NCBI GenBank assembly: GCA_028683855.1
Contig: JAQUHA010000004.1
Coordinates: 62,001 to 126,000, forward strand
DNA from: Desulfuromonadaceae bacterium
Lineage (GTDB): Bacteria; Desulfobacterota; Desulfuromonadia; Geobacterales; Pseudopelobacteraceae
Reading direction: 5' to 3'
Length of the DNA stretch: 64,000 bases
The translations under genes and the position numbers were made by a program. Within the stretch, counting starts at the first letter, position 1. Each line of letters opens with the position of its first letter. Under the pieces are notes generated by a model. It did not search any database, had not been told where the DNA came from, and saw only the letters and a program-made list of their open reading frames with translations. Positions 28,736 through 37,220 of the stretch are shown one piece after another.

Positions 28736-31700
28736 TTACAACCCCAGAAACGAATTAATCGCCTTCTGCACCTCAGCGATTGAGACTCCGTTTACTCCAT
28801 CCGTATTAACGCACGCTTCTGCCGTTTTCAGCCCGAGAAACATATTAATAGCACTCTGAACCTCGGCAATCGTTACTGTTCCATTGTTGTCGCAGTCACC
28901 CGGTTTGGATGTTGCCGTCTTTGGCGTCATACTGATAGCCACCGAAGTAACCCTGCCTGCTGTTGCGGTAACACTTTTGCTTGCGGAGTCATATCCTGCA
29001 GCGGAAACTGTAAGCGTTACGCTGCTGTTTTGAGAGGCAAGCAGAAAGGCACCGTTTGCAAGTGATCTGGTTGTATTGATGGTGGCTCCGATTATCGGGG
29101 TGCTTGTTATGCTGTCTATTACATACCCCTTGATGAATGCAGGTAGTGCGTTGGTGGTAACGATACTGAAGCTTCTGCTTGATGTGCTATTGGTAGTAGC
29201 GCCAAAGCTGTCGATTGCTTTAACTCTCCACCAGCAGTCACTATCTCTATTCTGACAGATGTAGGTACTTGAATCAGGCGAGGTCTTAAGAGCCGTATCA
29301 GGGATAATGGCAGCACCCTGCTGTATATCCTGTTCTCTGTAGACTACGGTTGTGAAGTTCGGGTCGGTTGCTATTTCTATGGTGTAGGTCAGGTTATCGC
29401 TATCGGAACTCTCACTCCACGCTGTGCCGAATGCCTGATTAGGAGTACTCTGATCTTCAGGGGTAGTCAGATCAAATGCCGTAGGTGGTGTGTTGTTCGC
29501 TCTGTTTCTGTAGAGCGTACTCTGAACCGGTATTGACTGCTCTCCTGTCTGTACATCTGTTGTGTAGTGGAAGATATCGTACCTTCCGTCAGTAGCGAAA
29601 CCGTTCCAGGTTGTTTCCCATCTCCCGGTAGTCGCATTGTGAGTAAGCGGTACTGTTGTAAGGTTGACCAGTACCTGTCCACCGGTACCTGCTCCGGTTG
29701 CTGTTGTCTCGGGTGTCTTGATCTCAATCCATGCGGTGCCTACTCTGGCATCCAGATTAGCTTCCAGCCAGAGGGTAGTAGTTGTCTCTGTGTTTGCCAG
29801 GGTTATGTTCGGTGTTACCGCTTTGATATCGGCGGGGTTGTCACCGGCGTTGGTCTGGATCCCTTCGCCAAGCTTAATGGTGGCTGCTGTTGTACCGTCG
29901 CTGCTGGTGAGTGAGTAGCTGCCGGTACCGTCTCCGTTGTCGTCAAGGAGTGGATGCTGGGCAAGAGCATCCCAGACACCGGAGTGATAGCCGTTGGTGA
30001 GTCGTCTTACGTCACGGGCAGGTAGTGCGCCTGCTGCATGAGTAAAGGCGTCTTTGAAGTCATCCCCTCTGCCAAGGAAGGTGAAGAGTGAATCGAGGAA
30101 GTACTCACCTCCAGTGAAGAGGGTCTTTGAGTCGATATCGTACAGCTTTACCCCTGCTATAGACTCTTCGTCTGAACCGGCACTGGTTATAACAACTCTC
30201 CCTGCTTTGGAGACAGCAGGTATGAACTGACCGGAGTAGCAGGAACCGACAATGATGAAACGCTTGTAGCTGTTTATGGCAGAAGTAACTGCGGGGTCTG
30301 CTTCAAGGGTGTCAAGCCAGGCGTTAAGGTCAGCCGGTGTCAGTATCTCATCCCCCATAACGAAGCCGTTAGAGCTTCCGTGATCCACCATGATCAGGTA
30401 GAGCGGAGCGGCTGAGCCGGCGAGTTTGCCTTTAGCCCAGGTGGTGATGGCACTCTGCAGGTCTGCTTTGGTGATAGCGGTTGTACTGCTGCTCTTTAGA
30501 AGATTGATATTAGTATCGAGGAAGCTCCGCTTCCTGAGAGTTCTGACGATAGCATCTGCAGAAGTGTTGTGAAGATCAAGAAGGGAGTTATCATTCCTCT
30601 TACCGGTAACAACGATAGCGTAACCGGCACTCTTATCCATCAGGATGGTAGCACTGGCTGAGGTGGTGTTGATCAGTTCTGTTGAACCGGCAAATGAAGC
30701 AGTGGCGAGGTATGCCCCCGGTGCGGTGAAGATTGCGGGGAGTTCAAGAGTCCAGCTGCCCGAATTGTCGGTTGTGGTGGTTGTGTAGTCAACCTTGGTG
30801 CCGTCAGGTTTGGTGAGGGTTACGGTTACGGTCTTACCGTTCAGATAACTGCCGGTTGATGCCGGTATGGTGCCTAGTACTCCGGAGATGGTGACGGCTG
30901 CGTTAATCTTGATACTGGTAACAGGGGGACCAACTGTCAGGCCGGTCGCCATCTGACGGCTGAAGGAGGCGGTGATGGCAAGTCCGTCACTTGCGGTGAT
31001 GCTGCAGTCGTTACCGTTACTTGAGTCACAGCCGTTCCAGCCGGCAAGGAAGTAGCCGGAGGCGGGGGTGGCGGTGAGAGTGACACTGGTCTGGGCTGGA
31101 AAGCCGTATGTGGTTGAGGCGCATAAGGTGTCACAGTAAGCCCCTGCAGGGTTGCTGCTGATGGTGCCGGCTGCCGCTTCGCTCTTGGAGATGGTGACAC
31201 CGCTGGTGGCGGCAACTACCATCTGCTTTTCAACACTTGCAGAGGGGGTTCCCGAGTCGGTTACCCGTATTGTAAAGTTACTCCCCATGGAGTTGCCGGT
31301 AATAGTGCCGCTGATGACCCCGGATACGCTGTTAAGGAAGAGCCCTTCGGGAAGAGTGCCGCTTACTACGCTAAAGGTGTAGGGTGTCTGGCCACCGGTG
31401 ACGTTTATAGTCTGGTGGTACTCTGTTCCGGCAGAAGCGGCTGCAAGTGATGCAGTGTCTATTGTCATTGCTGAAAGTACGGACAGGGTGAAGTCACGGG
31501 TTACTTTCTGCGGTGTGGCGGATGAGTCAGCTACTTCTATGGTGAAGCTGCCGGTGCCGGCGGTTGTCGGTGTGCCGGAGATAGTGGCGTTGCTGGCGGT
31601 CGAGTTGATGGTTATGCCGGTTGGAAGTGCCCCCCCTGATACTTTCCAGCTGTACGGTGCGGTGCCGAACTGGGCACGGATGTTGGTGCTGTACGGGGTG

Positions 31701-34534
31701 GAGGTGCGGGCGTCAGGGAGTGCTGTTTCTATTATCGTTAATGTTGAACTGACGGTTATTGTTAGTTGCTTGTTGGCTGATTGTTGCTGGGTGTCGCTGT
31801 CTCTTGCTTGTATTGTGAAGGTACTACCGCTTCCGGTCGGGATTCCGGAAATCTGGCCGGTTGCTGTGTCTAATGTTATACCGGCTGGTAGTGCTCCGAT
31901 TGCTACTCTCCAGGTGATCGGTTTGAGACCGCCGGTGGATGTGAGGGTGGCACTGTAGGGGGTTCCGAGTGCAGCGGTGGGAAGAGCAGCGGTGGTGACT
32001 GCCAGGGTGTCGGATACATGAAGGCTAAAGACTTTGTCGGGGTTAACAGTGTCGCCGGTCTTATTGCCGACGCTGTCTTCAAGGTGCAGGGTGAAGCTGA
32101 AGTCACCGGCATCTGTGGGGGTGCCGGAGAGGGTTGCGGTGGTCGGGTTGAAGGTCACTCCACCCGGTAGTGCGCCGCCGATGTGGGTCCAGGTATAGGG
32201 GGCGGAGCCGCCGGTGGCGCTAAATGTGACAGGTGTTATGGCTGTACCTTTTTTAGCGTTGGTCAGCAAAGCGGGGGTAGTTGGGGTTAAAAGGCTGGTT
32301 ACCCGGATGCTGAAGTTCTGAGTTACCGTCTGAGGGGTCGGGTAGCTGCTGTCGGTGGCAGTGATGGAGATGGTACTGACTCCGGCCTGGGTTGCTGTTC
32401 CGGTGATTGTGCCGTTAGTAAAGGTCAGACCGGCAGGCATAGTGTCTGGTGTAGTAAAGCTGTAAGGTGCAATACCTCCGGTTACCTGAACCTTATCGCT
32501 GTATGAGGTGTTAAGAGCAGCGTTCGGGAGTTTAGTCCCGGTGAAGCCGAGTGGTACGGTTACTGTGAGCGGATAGCTTTTGAAAACTGTGCGACCGTAT
32601 GAGTCATTTACCAGCAGAGTGATTATGCGACTTGTTACTTCAGTTGGAGTACCGCTGATAATTCCGGTGGTTGAGTCAAGTGTCAGGCCGGAAGGGAGTA
32701 TACCGGCATAGAGACTCCAACTGTAGGTGCCGTAACCGCCGGTGGCGGTTGGTGTAAAACCGTAGGATACTCCCTGACTGGCAACATCAATCTTGGTGGT
32801 CGTGATGGTGAGTGGATTATCAACACTCATGGTCAGGTTTTTTGAGGCGGTGCGACCGGTTGAGTCTGTGACGGTTATGGTCAGCGGGAAGACGCCGGTT
32901 ATTGAAGGTTTGCCGGTAAAGGTTCCGGTGGTGGTAAGCGTCAGTCCGGTCGGAAGAGTGCCGCTTGAAAGTGTAAATGCCAGAGGTGCTTTGCCGCCGG
33001 TGGCGCTGATTGCTGTCGGATAGCTGCTGCCGGTTAATGCCCTTGGAATGCTTGAAGTTGTGATAGCAAGTGTCGCGGTGAGGTCGATAGTAAATTCACG
33101 TTCGCTGTATGCGCCTGTGTTGTCGGTGACACCGATGGCAAATGTGAAGCTGCCGCTGCCGGAGGGGGTACCGGAGATGATACCTGTGTTAGTATCAAGA
33201 GTTAAACCGTCTGGCAGGTTGCCGTAAACTTTACTGAAGGTATAGGGGAATGTTCCGCCGGTGACCATGACACGGCTGCTGTATGCTGTTCCGGCAGTGG
33301 CAGATGGGAGCATGGTGCTGGTTATGTTGAAAGTGCCAACGGTGGGAAGTACGAAGTCGGCTTTGGCGTTTTGGGTAGTAGAGACGATCAGGTTTGATGC
33401 ACTGTTGCTGGCGTTCTGGTAGCCGGTTTTTGTTACGGTGATGCTGTAGGTTGCGGGAACAAGAGGGCCGAAGTCGTAGAAACCGGATGCGTCTGTGGTG
33501 ATGGCTGTTCCGGTGTTGAGCGTGACAGTTGCACCGGATACCGGCAGGTTAGTGGACTGGTCGGTAATGGTGCCAAATATTGTACTGTAGGCAGTCGCGG
33601 TAAAGGGGATGTCTTTAGTTGCGCCAGCGGAGGTAATGCTGAGGCTGGCTGTTTTTGCGCCGCTGCTTGTCGGTTTCGCCGTCACCAACAGCGTGCAGGC
33701 TTCGCCAGCTGCAAGGGTCGGATTCAGACTGGCGCACGCTGCTGTGCCGCCCGGCGTAACAGTATATTCAGACGTGTTTACACCGGAAAGCTGTGCTGAA
33801 AAACTGGCAGCGGCTGCGCCGCTGTTACGGATGCGGATCTGCCCCGAGGCACCTGTCGCCCCAATCAGAAGATTGCCCATATCGGTTGCATCGGCTGAAA
33901 GTATCAAAGAACCAAATACCCAAGACTGTCCCGAACGTACTGGCCAAACATAGTTGAAGTAGGTCTTACCGTCGTAGCCCACGAAACCGTAGATCATGTA
34001 GACGTACCAGGCGCTATTTGTACCGTTGGCGTAGGTACTGCCGGACCAATAGTTACTGGACTGGACATTGGCAAACGGATGCCCGGCAGGAAGCGCGGGG
34101 TTGGAGCGCCCGTAATCGACCAGCGACCAGAGTTCATTGCTGTTGGGGAGGTGCCAGTCACCCGCTTCGGAACCATCGTTAAGGCCGCAGGTGCCGCTGG
34201 CAAGGGTGTTACTTTTGACCAGAGCAGCATCCCACATTTGTGTGCCAAAACAGTTGGCGTCTTTCAGCCAGGTAAGTCCGGTCAGGGTGTCTGTTACGGT
34301 GCCGTTGGCATTATCGACAAAACGTGGCACTGGTGAGGCGATACCCGGTTGCAGCGCACCATCGTCACCGGCGGCATAGCTGACCGTCTGCCCGGTTTTT
34401 GGGGTGGCTGCAGGAGCGGCATGAACAACACCGGAGAATGGGAGATTGAGAATAAAGAGCGTGAAAAAAAGAAGCCGTCTGAACCAGGATTTACTGGATT
34501 TATTGGATGTTCGGGATTTTAAATTATTTTTCAT
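28736..34534 (-). CDS. Secreted DUF1566 (with retroelement variable repeat) - Ig array - caspase-like - dockerin protein
   Basis: About 1932 residues. The ATG at 34534 follows GGAG and starts a signal peptide whose n-region (KSSKSWFR) is encoded by a repeat; cleavage is near VVHAAP. One DUF1566 domain (about 50-205) contains the variable segment (157-202, NYWSGSTYANGTNSAWYVYM). A HYDIN-type domain, a carboxypeptidase-regulatory-like domain, about nine putative Ig (He_PIG) domains with LPTGLTLDTTTGIISGTP patterns, and an InlB-like repeat (about 1120-1195) follow. The caspase/C13-like domain has His (YLIMVDHGSSNGF, about 1385) and Cys (VGSCYSGQF, about 1432). FN3-like and carboxypeptidase-regulatory-like domains and a dockerin (about 1875-1932) end it. 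It unites a diversified ligand-binding head, a long stalk, a protease-like domain and a docking tag. Confidence 0.88.
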   Translation of the reverse strand: MKNNLKSRTSNKSSKSWFRRLLFFTLFILNLPFSGVVHAAPAATPKTGQTVSYAAGDDGALQPGIASPVPRFVDNANGTVTDTLTGLTWLKDANCFGTQMWDAALVKSNTLASGTCGLNDGSEAGDWHLPNSNELWSLVDYGRSNPALPAGHPFANVQSSNYWSGSTYANGTNSAWYVYMIYGFVGYDGKTYFNYVWPVRSGQSWVFGSLILSADATDMGNLLIGATGASGQIRIRNSGAAAASFSAQLSGVNTSEYTVTPGGTAACASLNPTLAAGEACTLLVTAKPTSSGAKTASLSITSAGATKDIPFTATAYSTIFGTITDQSTNLPVSGATVTLNTGTAITTDASGFYDFGPLVPATYSITVTKTGYQNASNSASNLIVSTTQNAKADFVLPTVGTFNITSTMLPSATAGTAYSSRVMVTGGTFPYTFSKVYGNLPDGLTLDTNTGIISGTPSGSGSFTFAIGVTDNTGAYSEREFTIDLTATLAITTSSIPRALTGSSYPTAISATGGKAPLAFTLSSGTLPTGLTLTTTGTFTGKPSITGVFPLTITVTDSTGRTASKNLTMSVDNPLTITTTKIDVASQGVSYGFTPTATGGYGTYSWSLYAGILPSGLTLDSTTGIISGTPTEVTSRIITLLVNDSYGRTVFKSYPLTVTVPLGFTGTKLPNAALNTSYSDKVQVTGGIAPYSFTTPDTMPAGLTFTNGTITGTATQAGVSTISITATDSSYPTPQTVTQNFSIRVTSLLTPTTPALLTNAKKGTAITPVTFSATGGSAPYTWTHIGGALPGGVTFNPTTATLSGTPTDAGDFSFTLHLEDSVGNKTGDTVNPDKVFSLHVSDTLAVTTAALPTAALGTPYSATLTSTGGLKPITWRVAIGALPAGITLDTATGQISGIPTGSGSTFTIQARDSDTQQQSANKQLTITVSSTLTIIETALPDARTSTPYSTNIRAQFGTAPYSWKVSGGALPTGITINSTASNATISGTPTTAGTGSFTIEVADSSATPQKVTRDFTLSVLSAMTIDTASLAAASAGTEYHQTINVTGGQTPYTFSVVSGTLPEGLFLNSVSGVISGTITGNSMGSNFTIRVTDSGTPSASVEKQMVVAATSGVTISKSEAAAGTISSNPAGAYCDTLCASTTYGFPAQTSVTLTATPASGYFLAGWNGCDSSNGNDCSITASDGLAITASFSRQMATGLTVGPPVTSIKINAAVTISGVLGTIPASTGSYLNGKTVTVTLTKPDGTKVDYTTTTTDNSGSWTLELPAIFTAPGAYLATASFAGSTELINTTSASATILMDKSAGYAIVVTGKRNDNSLLDLHNTSADAIVRTLRKRSFLDTNINLLKSSSTTAITKADLQSAITTWAKGKLAGSAAPLYLIMVDHGSSNGFVMGDEILTPADLNAWLDTLEADPAVTSAINSYKRFIIVGSCYSGQFIPAVSKAGRVVITSAGSDEESIAGVKLYDIDSKTLFTGGEYFLDSLFTFLGRGDDFKDAFTHAAGALPARDVRRLTNGYHSGVWDALAQHPLLDDNGDGTGSYSLTSSDGTTAATIKLGEGIQTNAGDNPADIKAVTPNITLANTETTTTLWLEANLDARVGTAWIEIKTPETTATGAGTGGQVLVNLTTVPLTHNATTGRWETTWNGFATDGRYDIFHYTTDVQTGEQSIPVQSTLYRNRANNTPPTAFDLTTPEDQSTPNQAFGTAWSESSDSDNLTYTIEIATDPNFTTVVYREQDIQQGAAIIPDTALKTSPDSSTYICQNRDSDCWWRVKAIDSFGATTNSTSSRSFSIVTTNALPAFIKGYVIDSITSTPIIGATINTTRSLANGAFLLASQNSSVTLTVSAAGYDSASKSVTATAGRVTSVAISMTPKTATSKPGDCDNNGTVTIAEVQSAINMFLGLKTAEACVNTDGVNGVSIAEVQKAINSFLGL
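33930..34066 (-). repeat. DGR variable repeat 1 (VR1), inside the dockerin protein
   Basis: 137 bases, the same length as the template at 36256-36392. By eye I count 22 mismatches; 21 fall where the template has T on the plus strand (A on the coding strand), and one is a G-to-T change in the conserved end. It encodes the last 45 residues of the DUF1566 domain. It is not at the protein end, which is unusual for a DGR target. Confidence 0.9.
34478..34507. repeat. TCTGAACC repeat half inside a signal-peptide coding region
   Basis: TCTGAACCAGGATTTACTGG and the next bases lie inside the dockerin gene and are read on the minus strand as NKSSKSWFR before the hydrophobic core. The same half-repeat is found in the same place in the gene starting at 61741. 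Confidence 0.75.
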
Positions 34535-34565
34535 ACGTAATTCTCCATTCTTCATTGCAATCTTG

Positions 34566-34662
34566 TCTGAACCTGCTGTCTAAACCAGGATTTATTGGAC
34601 TATGAAGATTGACAGGATTTCAATCCAGTTAATCCCATACATCCTGTAAATCCCGGTTCAGA
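34566..34662. repeat. TCTGAACC-type palindromic repeat, copy 2
   Basis: Starts with TCTGAACC and ends with GGTTCAGA, with inner runs such as CCAGGATTTATTGGA and CATCCTGTAAATCCC. It fills most of the space between the MNT gene stop and the start of the 1.9-kaa dockerin gene. Confidence 0.75.
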
Positions 34663-34673
34663 AATTTTCCCAC

Positions 34674-34997
34674 TTAAAACAACCGTTCACCAGTACGAAG
34701 AATCTCATCAGCAACAGGATTACTGTTGTTAAAATCGATCATTCTGTAGGGGTGAGGTTCAATGTCAGGATCAATACTCCGTGCCAGCTTCGTCAACAAG
34801 AAGCGAAAATCGAATGAGTCACCTTCAAAATTATCCGTCACAACGGCAAGATCAATGTCGCTCCATTCATCGGCTGTTCCCCGTGCGTACGACCCAAACA
34901 GATATGCCTGAAGTATGCTGATATTTCTGGTTTTCAGCAACGTGACGTATTGCTCTATTTCCCGGTAAATCAGCTGTTTATCTTTTCCAGAAGCCAT
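34674..34997 (-). CDS. MNT-type nucleotidyltransferase (antitoxin-like partner of HEPN)
   Basis: About 107 residues. The minimal nucleotidyltransferase signature is clear: AYLFGSYARGTADEWSDIDL, that is G-S-x-x-x-G with S-D-x-D. I chose the ATG at 34997 (MASGKDKQ) because the longer frame from 35051 would overlap the HEPN gene by 82 bases; with this start the overlap is 28. In HEPN/MNT pairs the MNT protein is the antitoxin and in known cases AMPylates the HEPN toxin. The pair follows the reverse-transcriptase remnant without a gap. Confidence 0.85.
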   Translation of the reverse strand: MASGKDKQLIYREIEQYVTLLKTRNISILQAYLFGSYARGTADEWSDIDLAVVTDNFEGDSFDFRFLLTKLARSIDPDIEPHPYRMIDFNNSNPVADEILRTGERLF

Positions 34998-35362
34998 GTC
35001 CGCAACCCTTCGATGGTTTTGATATTCTGCTCTGTAAAATGTCTGGTACATTTATGATAAAATTCTCGTTTGTGTTCTTCATATCGTGCTTCAATATTGA
35101 AAAGGGTAACATATTGAAGCGCGTCCATCTGCTCTTCAGTCATTTCAAGGTTGCATCTCACAGCAAGTTTATACAGATCATGTATGCGTGGTGCGATTGA
35201 TTCTACATGCTTTACAAAGTATGCTTTCAACAACTTTTCAACACAGAGATGTCCAACAAACAATGACCACATATATTCACCACTGGCAAACATATTGAGC
35301 ATGGAATCATAATTTTCCTGCGATGACTCTTGCCAGTACACTATCAATTCTTCTTTGGTCAT
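34970..35362 (-). CDS. HEPN-domain protein (toxin-like partner of MNT)
   Basis: A protein of 130 residues, helical, with a typical HEPN N terminus (YWQESSQENYDSMLNMFASG, HLCVEKLLKAYFVKH) and a late IEARYEEHKREFYHKCTRHF segment like the ARYP.YK motif of MNT-linked HEPN proteins. The usual catalytic R-x4-6-H of RNase HEPNs is not clear here, so activity is uncertain. Its ATG overlaps the stop of the reverse-transcriptase remnant by four bases (plus-strand TCAT), so it was once translated together with the RT. It and the MNT gene overlap and should form one module. Confidence 0.85.
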   Translation of the reverse strand: MTKEELIVYWQESSQENYDSMLNMFASGEYMWSLFVGHLCVEKLLKAYFVKHVESIAPRIHDLYKLAVRCNLEMTEEQMDALQYVTLFNIEARYEEHKREFYHKCTRHFTEQNIKTIEGLRTWLLEKINS

Positions 35363-36233
35363 ACGCTCCTCAAGCAGTCAGGTTTAAAACATGCCTTCAA
35401 CCTCGGCATATCGTTTGTATCGATATGAAACATCGCATTCAGCCATTGATAGTGTTTAAACATCGAATTGCGTAAACGTCGTGTATCCGCCCACTTGAAA
35501 TGCCCGTAATATGATGCCACAACACCCCGCAAACGGGTTAAAGCCGGGGAATTTTTCGTAATTGTGTATAAAACAGGTGATCTCTGTGTAACCTGTACGC
35601 ACTCTTTCTCAAAAGCGCGCAGGCGTTTTTGCAGGTTGTTAATCGAACGCCGCCGCACCAGTACATAGTCAGGACGAATGGAATGATATAGCCGATAAAA
35701 TCAATGCCGTTTCGAACATCGGTTATGGCTGCATAGCGGGTGTTCAGCTGCAGATGAAGTTTTTCATACAAAAACTGCCGGATTGTATCCCGCAATTCTG
35801 CAAGTATCCGTTTGTCAATGCTCGTAAAGAAGTTTTTTACATCCAGATGCAGGGCATACAGAGGAATCGTTCCGTTTTTAGTCCCCTTCCGCATGAAATC
35901 ACGCACCCGCTGCAATGCTGCGTGAACACCTTTGCCTGTACGGCAGGCGTAGGAGTCATGGATAAAGATCGGTTCATGGATTTTTTCCAGTCGTTCCACC
36001 AGATAGTGGTGCACCACCCGGTCGCGAAAGTCAGCAGCGACTATCTCACGCAGTTTGGGACGTTCTACAGCAAACCGGATTGAGCGTGTCGGCTTATACG
36101 AGCCATCAGCCAGTTCTTCAGCCAGTTCGTATATATTGGTCTCAACCCGGGCCTCAAGGCGAAGGGCATTCAGGGTGGAACGTTTCATACGCCGGCAGCG
36201 AAAATATGATCTATACAGTTCCGGGAAAAGCAC
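35359..36233 (-). pseudogene. DGR reverse transcriptase, remnant with internal deletion and frameshift
   Basis: The N-terminal half is a clear DGR-type RT: LFPELYRSYFRCRR, RPKLREIVAADFRDRVVHHYLVERLE, FIHDSYACRTGKGVHAALQR and LHLDVKNFFTSID. The frame then passes at once from ELRDTIRQFLYEKL to HLQLNTRYAAITDVRNGIDFIGYI. The middle, which in the family holds GLPIGNLTSQ and the catalytic YxDD box, is missing (about 100 residues by family comparison). After FIGYI the frame shifts: the expected RPDYVLVRRRSINNLQKRL continues in another frame, apparently by a 5-base insertion (duplicated ATTCC/ATTCG near 35670-35685). The C-terminal part runs to the stop at 35359, which overlaps the HEPN start. The start is uncertain (GTG 36233 or ATG 36188). 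It cannot be active as it is. Confidence 0.88.
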
Positions 36234-36251
36234 ACGCGGGGACGCTACCCA

Positions 36252-36392
36252 CTCTCCCGAACGTACGGGCCAAACATTGTTGTTGTTGGTCTTATTGTTG
36301 TTGTTCACGTTACCGTTGTTCATGTTGACGTTCCAGGCGTTATTTGTATTGTTGGCGTTGGTACTGCCGGACCAATAGTTATTGGACTGGAC
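36252..36392 (-). repeat. DGR template repeat (TR)
   Basis: On the minus strand this reads almost wholly as Asn codons placed in a DUF1566 frame: NNYWSGSTNANNTNNAW, then NVNMNNGNV and VWPVRSG. About 22 Asn in some 45 codons is not a normal protein segment but is just what an adenine-mutagenesis template should look like. It lies between the avd remnant and the RT remnant, the normal DGR place. Variable repeats matching it are at 36614-36753 and 33930-34066. The low-complexity TTGTTGTTG on the plus strand is explained by this and is not a microsatellite. Confidence 0.93.
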
Positions 36393-36468
36393 GGACTTGC
36401 CTCTTTTCTTTGCTGTCTTCGCCTGCCGGCCCCTCCGGGTACGGCAGACTGGCATGGTATGCCGGTTA

Positions 36469-36558
36469 TTACCGGCGAAAGAGGCGCACAGTGTTTTCCA
36501 CATGAACCGCCAATCGCATGGCATCCCGATAAATGGGGAGATGATCGTAGCTTGCCAT
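36469..36558 (-). pseudogene. avd: Avd (accessory variability determinant) remnant, 30 codons
   Basis: An ATG at 36558 opens MASYDHLPIYRDAMRLAVHV and some nine more residues ending in RLFRR, then a stop. This matches the N-terminal helix of the bAvd four-helix-bundle proteins that serve DGR reverse transcriptases. The rest of the usual 110-120 residues is missing, and the following 80 bases to the template are not recognisable. AVD is needed for retrohoming in studied DGRs, so its loss points to decay. Confidence 0.7.
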
Positions 36559-36606
36559 TTTTAACCCTCACAAACAAAGGTACAAAGAATCAAAGAACCA
36601 AAGTGC

Positions 36607-37212
36607 CTACTGTCCCGAACGTACGGGCCAGACATAGATGCTGCCGGTCTTACTGCTGTAGCTGTCCACGCTACCGTAGACCATGTAGACGCCCCAGGCG
36701 TAACCTGTACCGCCGGCGCCGGTACTGCCGGACCAATAGTAAAAGGACTGGACGCCAGTAAACGGATGCCCGGCAGGGAGCGCAGGGTTGCTTCGAGAGC
36801 GATCAACCAGTCCGCCCAATTCACGAATACTGGGAAGCCTCCACTGACCGGCGGTTGAGCCATCACTCAAACCGCATGCGCCGTTTGCGAGCGTATTGGA
36901 AGAAGCCAGCGCAGCATCCCATGTTTGTGTGCCAAAACAGTTGGCATTTTTCAGCCAGATCAGTCCGGTCAGGGTGTCGGTCACCGTGCCGTTGCTGTTG
37001 TCGGTAAAGCGAGGGATCGGCCATGCAACACCATCTTTAATATCGCCATCCTGTCCGGTGCCGGCACAGAAAATTTCAGTTCCTTCCGAATTATAGCAGG
37101 CTGTCTGTCCAGTCTGCGGGACCGGTGCGGGAGCGGCGTGTACGTCGGTCGAGAATGGTGAATGAAGAGTAATGGTGATAACAAGACAACATACCCACAA
37201 CATTTTTTTCAT
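36607..37212 (-). CDS. Secreted DUF1566 protein, primary DGR target
   Basis: About 201 residues. The ATG at 37212 starts a signal peptide (MKKMLWVCCLVITITLHS, cleaved near DVHAAP). The rest is one DUF1566 domain: TGQTACYNSEGTEIFCAGTG, TVTDTLTGLIWLKNANC, QWRLPSIRELGGLVDRS, PALPAGHPF, then the variable segment FYYWSGSTGAGGTGYAWGVY and the end VWPVRSGQ just before the stop. The variable repeat at the extreme C terminus, followed by avd, template and RT, is the canonical DGR order. There is no dockerin. It is presumably a secreted ligand-binding protein of which many versions could be made. Genuine attachment to the cell is not shown. Confidence 0.9.
   Translation of the reverse strand: MKKMLWVCCLVITITLHSPFSTDVHAAPAPVPQTGQTACYNSEGTEIFCAGTGQDGDIKDGVAWPIPRFTDNSNGTVTDTLTGLIWLKNANCFGTQTWDAALASSNTLANGACGLSDGSTAGQWRLPSIRELGGLVDRSRSNPALPAGHPFTGVQSFYYWSGSTGAGGTGYAWGVYMVYGSVDSYSSKTGSIYVWPVRSGQ
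36614..36753 (-). repeat. DGR variable repeat 2 (VR2), C terminus of the DUF1566 protein
   Basis: 140 bases aligned to the template with one 3-base insertion. By eye 28 of 29 substitutions are at template adenines (T on the plus strand). The other is an A-to-G change (coding T-to-C) near the conserved end. The extra codon and the single non-A change suggest that the copy was made from a slightly different template or has diverged since. Confidence 0.9.
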
Positions 37213-37220
37213 GTATCCCC

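Noticed and set aside
36271-36350. TTGTTGTTG-rich stretch as a microsatellite
   Set aside because: The T runs are the Asn codons of the DGR template and align base for base with two variable repeats.
35538-36524. A single intact 328-residue reverse-transcriptase gene
   Set aside because: The frame joins avd leftovers, the template and a cut RT; the middle of the RT is missing and the real C terminus is in another frame.
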